A DNA stretch of 6,283 nucleotides, from contig JAAYQD010000205.1 in the NCBI GenBank assembly GCA_012519465.1, forward strand, positions 1 to 6,283, written 5' to 3'. Positions 1 to 3,997 of this stretch are shown in pieces (the stretch's first letter is position 1; each line of letters starts with the position of its first letter). Origin of the DNA: Candidatus Cloacimonadota bacterium. GTDB taxonomy: Bacteria > Cloacimonadota > Cloacimonadia > Cloacimonadales > Cloacimonadaceae. The notes under the pieces were generated by a model. It ran no database searches and was not told where the DNA came from. It saw only the letters and a list, made by a program, of their open reading frames with translations. A program made the translations under genes and the position numbers.

Positions 1-21
1 ACTCAAGCATAAACTCCTGTA

Positions 22-90
22 ATTTGTCAATCACAATTTTAGCTCAATCCCTGCCCATGGGAATAAAAACCAAGGCAATACTTGACAAAT
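22..90. repeat. 9-bp perfect inverted repeat upstream of thrS
   Basis: ATTTGTCAA at 22-30 is the exact reverse complement of TTGACAAAT at 82-90, with 51 bases between. The right arm contains a consensus -35-like TTGACA (82-87), but I find no convincing -10 at 16-18 bp from it, so I do not call a promoter. It could be a split operator or chance; the rest of 1-91 shows no coding region. Confidence 0.4.
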
Positions 91-116
91 AATGCCCCTC
101 AAGATTGGAGTATCAC

Positions 117-159
117 TTAAGGTATTTGGTGAAAACCGTGTTTTTGCCCCTTACCTTAA
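117..159 (+). promoter_or_regulatory. thrS leader stem-loop with CGU apical loop (putative ThrRS autoregulatory operator)
   Basis: The outer stem is eight perfect pairs, TTAAGGTA (117-124) with TACCTTAA (152-159). A 3x3 internal loop (125-127 / 149-151) leads to a second stem, GGTGAAAAC (128-136) with GTTTTTGCC (140-148). That stem has nine pairs, two of them G-U, and is closed by the loop CGT (137-139). CGU is an anticodon of tRNA-Thr, and G and U at the second and third anticodon positions are ThrRS identity bases. In E. coli, ThrRS represses its own mRNA by binding a leader hairpin that imitates the tRNA-Thr anticodon arm just upstream of the ribosome site. The hairpin here ends 15 bases before the thrS Shine-Dalgarno, which fits that layout. 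The fold is read directly from the sequence; the regulatory role is inference. An alternative small hairpin, GGT-GAAA-ACC (128-137), competes with the inner stem. Confidence 0.5.
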
Positions 160-174
160 ACCTAATTTATACAT

Positions 175-178
175 GGAG
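175..178 (+). promoter_or_regulatory. Shine-Dalgarno of thrS
   Basis: GGAG lies six bases before the ATG at 185. No comparable site stands at the right distance from the earlier in-frame ATG at 92 (the nearest, AAGG at 72-75, is 16 bases away), so this site decides the start in favour of 185. Confidence 0.75.
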
Positions 179-184
179 TTACAG

Positions 185-2089
185 ATGGATATAAAGATTA
201 CCTTACCCGATGGCTCGCATAAACAGTATGCACAGCCCGTCACCGCTTTGCAGGTGGCAAATGAGATTTCCCCGCGCTTGGCGGATGCCGCTGTATGTGC
301 GGAAGTGGATGGCATTTTGCGCGATTTGGATTTTCTCTTGGAACAAGACGCCAGCCTCACCCTCCACACCTTCAAGACAGATGTGGGTAAGGATGTGTAT
401 TGGCACAGCACTGCCCACCTGATGGCACAGGCTGTCAAACAGCTTTTCCCCGATGTGCAGGTTACCATCGGTCCCGCCATCGAGCAGGGCTTTTATTACG
501 ATTTTGATAGAGACCGTCCCTTTACCGATGAAGAGCTTTTGCAAATAGAAGAGCGGATGAAAGAGCTGATCAAAGACGAACTGCAATACAGTCGCCGCGA
601 GCTCAGCAAAGCCGAGGCGGTCGATATCTTCAAGAATATGGGCGAGTTTTACAAGCTGGAAATCCTTGATGAAATCCCTGATGATGAGACCATCAGCACC
701 TATCAACAGGGAGATTTTATCGATCTCTGCCGCGGACCCCATATCGGCAATACCGGCAAGATCAAAGCCGTAAAGCTGCTCAAAACCTCCGGTGCCTACT
801 GGCGTGGAGACGAGAAAAACAAGATGCTGCACCGCATTTATGGCATCAGCTTCCCTTCCCAGAAAGAGCTGACTGCCTACCTTGAATTCTTGGAATTAGC
901 CGCTCTGCGAGATCATCGTAAACTTGGCAAAGACCTTGATCTCTTCTCTTTTGACGAGCAGGTGGGCGGAGGCCTTGTCCTCTGGCATCCCAATGGCGGC
1001 ATGATCCGCCATCTCATCGAAAGCTATTGGAAGGAAGAGCATCTGCGCCGGGGATATCAATTGATCTATACGCCCCATATTGGACGCAGTGACCTCTGGG
1101 AAACCAGCGGACACCTGGGCTTTTATCAGGAAAATATGTATTCCGCCATCGAAGTGGACGGTCAGGATTATTATCTGAAACCCATGAATTGCCCCTTCCA
1201 TATCGCCGTTTACAATTCCGGACACCACAGCTATCGGGAATTGCCCATTCGCCTTGCCGAGCTGGGCACCGTCTATCGCTATGAACGCTCCGGCGTCTTG
1301 CACGGCTTGATGAGGGTGCGTGGCTTTACCCAGGATGATGCCCACATCATCTGCCGTCCAGACCAATTGGATGAAGAGGTGGAAAAGCTCATCGTCTTTT
1401 CCCTTGATATGCTGCGTCACTTTGGCTTTGAAGAATTTCTGATATATCTCAGCACCCAGCCGGAATCCTCCGTGGGTGAACCTGAAGATTGGGATAAAGC
1501 CACTCGCAGCCTTGCCAACAGCCTGGATAAGCTGGGCTTGGAATACGACGTGGATGAAGGCGGCGGTGCCTTCTATGGTCCCAAGATAGATATCAAGATC
1601 AAAGACGCCATTGGCAGAGCCTGGCAATGCACCACCATCCAGTTCGATTTCAACCTGCCCCATCGCTTTGAAATGCAATATATTGGGGCAGATAATACCG
1701 CCCATCGTCCTTTTATGATCCACCGGGCTATCTTGGGCTCTGTGGAGCGCTTCTTTGCCACCCTTCTGGAATATCATGGCGGCAATCTTCCCCTGTGGCT
1801 GGCTCCCACCCAAATTGTGATTATGCCCATCACCGATGCCCAGGAAGATTATGCCCGAATGCTCAATGAAAAGTTCCAGCTCTTGGGCTTCCGCAGCCAG
1901 GTGGATGCCCGCAATGAGAAGGTGGGCTACAAAATCCGCGAAGCCGAGCTGAAAAAGATACCCTATATGTGTGTGGTGGGTAAAAAGGAAGTGGAAGCGG
2001 AAACCCTCACCCTCCGTCGTCACACGGAAGGCGATTTGGGCGCCATGAATTTCGATGAAGCCATCAAACTGATACGCAGCAAGGCATAA
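185..2089 (+). CDS. thrS: Threonine--tRNA ligase (threonyl-tRNA synthetase)
   Basis: This cytoplasmic class II synthetase charges tRNA-Thr with threonine using ATP. The 634 residues match the full bacterial four-domain form. There is an N-terminal TGS domain (about 1-62) and an editing domain, which hydrolyses Ser-tRNA-Thr, with HxxxH (H74, H78) and CxxxH (C182, H186). The catalytic core spans about 240-535 and a C-terminal anticodon-binding domain about 536-634. The zinc ligands that hold threonine are visible as C336 (MNCPFH), H387 (DDAH) and H513 (MIHRA). Motif 2 is YRYERSG with R365 and motif 3 is GSVERF with R522. The start at 185 is chosen because MDIKITLPDG begins a normal TGS domain and has a good Shine-Dalgarno. 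An in-frame ATG at 92 would add 31 non-homologous residues and place the leader hairpin inside the gene. The next gene follows after two bases. The common infC-rpmI-rplT neighbours are absent here. All key residues are intact. Confidence 0.97.
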   Translation: MDIKITLPDGSHKQYAQPVTALQVANEISPRLADAAVCAEVDGILRDLDFLLEQDASLTLHTFKTDVGKDVYWHSTAHLMAQAVKQLFPDVQVTIGPAIEQGFYYDFDRDRPFTDEELLQIEERMKELIKDELQYSRRELSKAEAVDIFKNMGEFYKLEILDEIPDDETISTYQQGDFIDLCRGPHIGNTGKIKAVKLLKTSGAYWRGDEKNKMLHRIYGISFPSQKELTAYLEFLELAALRDHRKLGKDLDLFSFDEQVGGGLVLWHPNGGMIRHLIESYWKEEHLRRGYQLIYTPHIGRSDLWETSGHLGFYQENMYSAIEVDGQDYYLKPMNCPFHIAVYNSGHHSYRELPIRLAELGTVYRYERSGVLHGLMRVRGFTQDDAHIICRPDQLDEEVEKLIVFSLDMLRHFGFEEFLIYLSTQPESSVGEPEDWDKATRSLANSLDKLGLEYDVDEGGGAFYGPKIDIKIKDAIGRAWQCTTIQFDFNLPHRFEMQYIGADNTAHRPFMIHRAILGSVERFFATLLEYHGGNLPLWLAPTQIVIMPITDAQEDYARMLNEKFQLLGFRSQVDARNEKVGYKIREAELKKIPYMCVVGKKEVEAETLTLRRHTEGDLGAMNFDEAIKLIRSKA

Positions 2090-2091
2090 TA

Positions 2092-3078
2092 ATGGATATC
2101 ACCGGCATCATCAAAAACGAGCTTAAAACCCAGGCGGCTGCCATCTTGAAAATGGCAGACCGCTTGGATGCATCCGCCCTGCAGCAAGCCTATCAATTTT
2201 TGGCAGATTGCAAGGGCAAGGTGGTGCTGACGGGATTGGGCAAATCCGGCATCATCGCCCGCAAAATATCCGCCACCCTGGCATCCACCGGCACTGCGTC
2301 CATCTTCTTGCACGCCGCCGAAGGCCTGCATGGAGATTTGGGTATGGTGCAAAGCGCGGATGTGGTGATAGCCGTATCCAAGAGCGGAGCGGGATCTGAA
2401 CTAATCTCCATCATCCCCTTCCTCAAGTTTGTCAAGACCCCCCTCATCGCCTTCACGGGCAACGCCAGCTCTCCTTTGGCAGAGGCGGCGCATGTGGCGT
2501 TGGATTGCTCTGTGCCCCAGGATTCCGAGCCCTTGGGCATGATCCCCACCTCCAGCACCACGGTGGCTCTGGCTTTGGGTGATGCCTTTGCCATTGCCCT
2601 CCTCACGGGGCGCAATTTTAGCCTCCAGGATTTTGCCCGCTTCCACCCCGGAGGCAGCATCGGCAAACAACTGCTCTTGAAAGTGCAGGATTTGATGCAC
2701 ACCAATGAGGATTTACCGCGTGTAAATAGCGATGCCCAAATGGATGAGGCAATCCTGAGCATGACCTCCGGCAAGCTTGGCTGCACCGCCGTTACAGACG
2801 GTGATGGCAAACTATTGGGCATAGTGACGGATGGAGACTTGCGCCGCCAGCTGCAAATCCATCCTCAAGGGCTGTTGCAACTATCCGTTACCCAGTGCAT
2901 GACCGCCCATCCCAAACGCCTCAAACCCTCGGATTTGGCTCTTGCCGCCCTCAAACTGATGCAAGAGCATTCCATCACCATGCTCCCTGTGGTTGATGAT
3001 GATGACAAGGTGGTGGGGATGCTGCATATGCATGATCTCATCAGAGCTGGAGTGGTATCGCAGACACTGTCTGGCTGA
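2092..3078 (+). CDS. kdsD: Arabinose-5-phosphate isomerase (KdsD/KpsF family)
   Basis: This cytoplasmic enzyme interconverts D-ribulose 5-phosphate and D-arabinose 5-phosphate, the first committed step towards Kdo, the inner sugar of lipopolysaccharide. Its 328 residues equal the length of E. coli KdsD. A sugar-isomerase SIS domain (about 35-175) carries TGLGKSG (47-53, K51), HAAEGLHGDLG (74-84, H80), SKSGAGSE (96-103, E103), PLGMIPTSSTT (147-157) and HPGGSIGKQLL (185-195, H185). Two CBS domains follow (about 199-260 and 265-324), ending in HMHDLIRAGVV. Aligned by eye to remembered E. coli KdsD, the active-site Glu152 position is Asp144 here, a conservative change. ATG follows the thrS stop by two bases, with AAGG (2081-2084) inside the thrS end as ribosome site, so translation is likely coupled. 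GutQ-type paralogues are the main alternative, but the motifs and both CBS domains favour KdsD. Its presence implies a diderm envelope with Kdo. Confidence 0.93.
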   Translation: MDITGIIKNELKTQAAAILKMADRLDASALQQAYQFLADCKGKVVLTGLGKSGIIARKISATLASTGTASIFLHAAEGLHGDLGMVQSADVVIAVSKSGAGSELISIIPFLKFVKTPLIAFTGNASSPLAEAAHVALDCSVPQDSEPLGMIPTSSTTVALALGDAFAIALLTGRNFSLQDFARFHPGGSIGKQLLLKVQDLMHTNEDLPRVNSDAQMDEAILSMTSGKLGCTAVTDGDGKLLGIVTDGDLRRQLQIHPQGLLQLSVTQCMTAHPKRLKPSDLALAALKLMQEHSITMLPVVDDDDKVVGMLHMHDLIRAGVVSQTLSG

Positions 3079-3106
3079 ACGCCAGCCGCTGGCTGGCTAA
3101 GGTTTT
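3071..3106 (+). terminator. Weak hairpin at the end of kdsD, possible terminator
   Basis: CTGGC (3071-3075) can pair with GCCAG (3081-3085), or GCCAG can instead pair with CTGGC at 3089-3093, so two mutually exclusive hairpins overlap the kdsD stop. Only a four-base T run (3103-3106) follows, ten bases after the second stem, so this is a poor intrinsic terminator. Transcripts may run on into the repeat-rich region. Confidence 0.25.
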
Positions 3107-3131
3107 AGGTGATAGGTAATAGGTGTTAGGG
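3099..3131 (+). repeat. TAGGTG-type degenerate tract, left copy
   Basis: Purine/T-rich tract with repeated TAGGT units (TTTTAGGTGATAGG, TAATAGGTGTTAGG). A similar tract lies in opposite orientation at 3907-3940, so the gene-free region is bracketed by this repeat type at both ends. Confidence 0.5.
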
Positions 3132-3154
3132 TAGCGGCGTGACACCGCGGTTTT

Positions 3155-3186
3155 AACCACGAATTGCGCGAATTGACACGAATTTT
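3155..3186 (+). repeat. CACGAA-type interspersed repeat, copy 1
   Basis: AACCACGAA, GCGCGAA and ACGAA occur at fixed spacing here and recur with identical spacing at 3345-3373, while the bases between them differ. The three CGAA cores sit about ten bases apart. This resembles short degenerate repeats scattered between genes in many environmental bacteria; I recognise the style but not a named family. Confidence 0.5.
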
Positions 3187-3263
3187 AGCCACACCTCACC
3201 TCACCCTGTCCCCTGAACATTCTGCGCTCATTAATCATCGCGAGCGAAGCGAGCTCCTTACAG

Positions 3264-3331
3264 AGCCTCTCCAGAGGCGCTATTTTAGATCAACACACGC
3301 TATATGTGTACGTTATGAGTCTCGGAGAGAC
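3264..3331 (+). repeat. Two related small hairpin units
   Basis: Unit one is GCCTCT-cc-AGAGGC (3265-3278) followed by GCTATTTT. Unit two is GTCTC-gga-GAGAC (3319-3331) followed by GGCATTTAT. The two look like diverged copies of one element: a hairpin followed by GC and an A/T-rich tail. A third small stem, ACACA (3293-3297) with TGTGT (3305-3309), lies between them. No coding potential is convincing. Confidence 0.4.
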
Positions 3332-3344
3332 GGCATTTATAACT

Positions 3345-3376
3345 AACCACGAAAAGCGCGAAAACATACGAAAGGG
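3345..3376 (+). repeat. CACGAA-type interspersed repeat, copy 2
   Basis: Second copy of the element at 3155-3186: AACCACGAA, GCGCGAA and ACGAA with the same spacing, but AA/AACAT in place of TT/TTGAC between them. The copies are in direct orientation, 190 bp apart, and flank the small hairpin units. Confidence 0.5.
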
Positions 3377-3385
3377 TTCATGCAG

Positions 3386-3418
3386 TAAGCCTGTAACAGT
3401 TTGGGAACACAGGCGTTA
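3386..3418 (+). repeat. Stem-loop GCCTGT / ACAGGC
   Basis: A perfect 6-bp stem pairs GCCTGT (3389-3394) with ACAGGC (3409-3414). It encloses an inner GTT-tggg-AAC stem (3399-3408), and flanking TAA/TTA can add pairs around a one-base bulge. It adjoins the left three-hairpin module and could be an outer part of it. Function unknown. Confidence 0.35.
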
Positions 3419-3421
3419 GCT

Positions 3422-3482
3422 GGCCGGTTCGCCGACCTTGTACCCCCTGGTTTTAACCGGGCGTTTCACCGACTTCAGTCGG
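3422..3482 (-). repeat. REP-like three-hairpin module, left arm
   Basis: Read on the minus strand, three hairpins follow one another: CCGACT-ga-AGTCGG (3482-3469), GGTT-aa-AACC inside CC/GG (about 3461-3443), and GGTCGG-cgaa-CCGGCC (3437-3422). Bases 3436-3482 match 3678-3724 in inverse orientation at 44 of 47 positions. The pattern resembles repetitive extragenic palindromes, which in other bacteria are moved by REP-associated tyrosine transposases; no such transposase is in this window. Confidence 0.7.
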
Positions 3483-3549
3483 TTTTAAGTCCCTATAATA
3501 TCAAGGCATTACACGTATTTATGAATTATGCTCATGTGACAAATATAGA

Positions 3550-3578
3550 TTGTTGTTTTGTGTATTCTGTGCTATGTT
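3550..3578 (+). promoter_or_regulatory. Possible sigma-70-like promoter inside the repeat core
   Basis: TTGTTG (3550-3555) is followed after exactly 17 bases by TATGTT (3573-3578), which is preceded by TGC, an extended -10. No open reading frame follows, so any product would be a non-coding RNA starting near 3585. Consensus match is moderate and the surroundings are A/T-rich, so chance is possible. Confidence 0.25.
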
Positions 3579-3586
3579 AAAGAAGT

Positions 3587-3600
3587 AATAAGATCTTATT
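3587..3600. repeat. 14-bp perfect palindrome AATAAGATCTTATT
   Basis: AATAAGATCTTATT is its own reverse complement and sits near the middle of the core between the inverted modules, just after the promoter-like site. It could be a dimeric protein site or chance in A/T-rich DNA. Confidence 0.4.
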
Positions 3601-3612
3601 TCAAACTGGTCG

Positions 3613-3641
3613 GGTAGCTCTTGCGTAAGACCTCTGCTACC
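3613..3641 (+). repeat. Stem-loop GGTAGC / GCTACC
   Basis: GGTAGC (3613-3618) pairs with GCTACC (3636-3641). Inside it TCTT-gcgt-AAGA (3619-3630) forms a stacked inner stem, with CCTCT left as a bulge. GGTC (3608-3611) could instead pair with GACC (3629-3632), giving a competing or pseudoknotted fold. It lies in the core between the inverted modules. Confidence 0.4.
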
Positions 3642-3677
3642 AAGTCATTACATACTATTATCCCTGTGCTTCAAAGA

Positions 3678-3737
3678 CCGACTGAAGTCGGTGAAACGCC
3701 CGGCTAAAGCCAGGGGATACAAGGCTTTAGCGAAGCC
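3678..3737 (+). repeat. REP-like three-hairpin module, right arm
   Basis: Three consecutive hairpins are visible: CCGACT-ga-AGTCGG (3678-3691), GGCT-aa-AGCC inside CC/GG (about 3699-3714), and GGCTT-tagcg-AAGCC (3723-3737). It is the inverted partner of 3422-3482. Relative to that copy, the middle hairpin carries a paired change (C3704-G3709 here, T3451-A3456 there) that keeps the stem. The third hairpin keeps its position and a GCGAA loop segment although its stem bases differ. Confidence 0.7.
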
Positions 3738-3791
3738 CCTGTCCCTTGACCCCTGTTCCCTGCGGCAGAATGCCTCTGTGCCCATTAGCCT

Positions 3792-3824
3792 CCCTTGTAC
3801 CACCCTTGTCTCACCCTTGTTGAG
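3792..3824 (+). repeat. Three 11-bp tandem units with CCCTTGT core
   Basis: CCCTTGT starts at 3792, 3803 and 3814, exactly 11 bases apart, with differing four-base spacers. Just upstream (3738-3762) are related CCCCTGT/CCCTTGA/CCCCTGT units, and a similar CCTGTCCCCTGA lies at 3206-3217, so this is part of a C/T-rich degenerate repeat family. Confidence 0.5.
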
Positions 3825-3846
3825 GCAAAGGAGAGACAAGGGTGGT
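3799..3846. repeat. 14-bp perfect stem with 20-nt loop
   Basis: ACCACCCTTGTCTC (3799-3812) is the exact reverse complement of GAGACAAGGGTGGT (3833-3846). The loop can add a further short stem, CCTTG with CAAAGG. It is the longest perfect stem in the window. No T run follows on either strand, so it is not a classical terminator. Confidence 0.6.
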
Positions 3847-3906
3847 TAACGAGGAAGAAGAAGGTTCCAAAGGATTTTACGTGCCTCAAAATAGACTTGG
3901 TATTAG

Positions 3907-3940
3907 CCCTAAAACCTAACCCCTAACACTTAGCACCTAA
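3907..3940 (-). repeat. TAGGTG-type degenerate tract, right copy (inverted)
   Basis: On the minus strand this reads TTAGGTGCTAAGTGTTAGGG followed by GTTAGGTTTTAGGG, the same style as 3099-3131 but in opposite orientation. It abuts the terminator of the minus-strand gene. Confidence 0.5.
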
Positions 3941-3974
3941 AAAAAGACGGAACCCGCAGGTTCCGCCTTTTTTT
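3939..3974 (-). terminator. Intrinsic terminator of the minus-strand repeat-protein gene
   Basis: A7 (3939-3945) and T7 (3968-3974) flank CGGAACC-cgca-GGTTCCG (3948-3965). On the minus strand the next pair is G-U and the stem continues unbroken to ten pairs before the U run. On the plus strand the same position is an A-C mismatch. The hairpin is therefore better formed for minus-strand transcription, and it starts 24 bases after the stop of the minus-strand gene. It may still stop plus-strand transcripts in part. Confidence 0.9.
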
Positions 3975-3997
3975 AACAAACGTCAGTTTGTGCCAAG

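Larger units (their letters stand above)
3422..3737. mobile_element. Inverted REP-like pair with 195-bp core (MITE- or BIME-like unit)
   Basis: Two near-identical three-hairpin modules in head-to-head inversion (3422-3482 and 3678-3737) enclose 3483-3677. The core is A/T-richer than its flanks and holds a promoter-like sequence, a 14-bp palindrome and a stem-loop, but no open reading frame worth calling. Terminal inverted repeats around a short non-coding core fit a non-autonomous mobile unit or a paired REP structure. I see no clear target-site duplication, so the mobile-element label is an inference. Confidence 0.4.

Noticed and set aside
92..184. In-frame ATG at 92 that would lengthen ThrRS by 31 residues
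   Set aside because: No ribosome site at proper distance, the added residues do not resemble a ThrRS N-terminus, and the leader hairpin and GGAG before 185 favour the later start.
151..2822. Long minus-strand and alternative-frame open frames over thrS and kdsD (up to 375 aa at 896-2023)
   Set aside because: They lie opposite or across two certain genes, have low-complexity shadow composition and show no recognisable domain.
3164..3346. 60-aa open frame on the plus strand
   Set aside because: It consists of repeat and hairpin sequence, has no ribosome site and no protein-like pattern.
3386..3420. Possible integron attC site (GTTAGC next to an imperfect stem)
   Set aside because: The GTTAGCT does not fit the GTTRRRY core and no matching RYYYAAC partner or cassette gene is present.
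3494..3499. Consensus TATAAT near the left edge of the core
   Set aside because: No acceptable -35 element at 16-18 bases upstream; likely chance in A/T-rich DNA.
3608..3641. tRNA-like GGGTAGCTC segment
   Set aside because: Only a D-arm-like string; no acceptor stem, anticodon arm or T-arm can be placed around it.
3648..3839. 63-aa open frame on the minus strand
   Set aside because: It crosses the right REP-like module and C/T-rich repeats; composition follows the repeats.
3079..3997. CRISPR array
   Set aside because: Repeats are heterogeneous, mostly inverted and not regularly spaced; no constant direct repeat with unique spacers.
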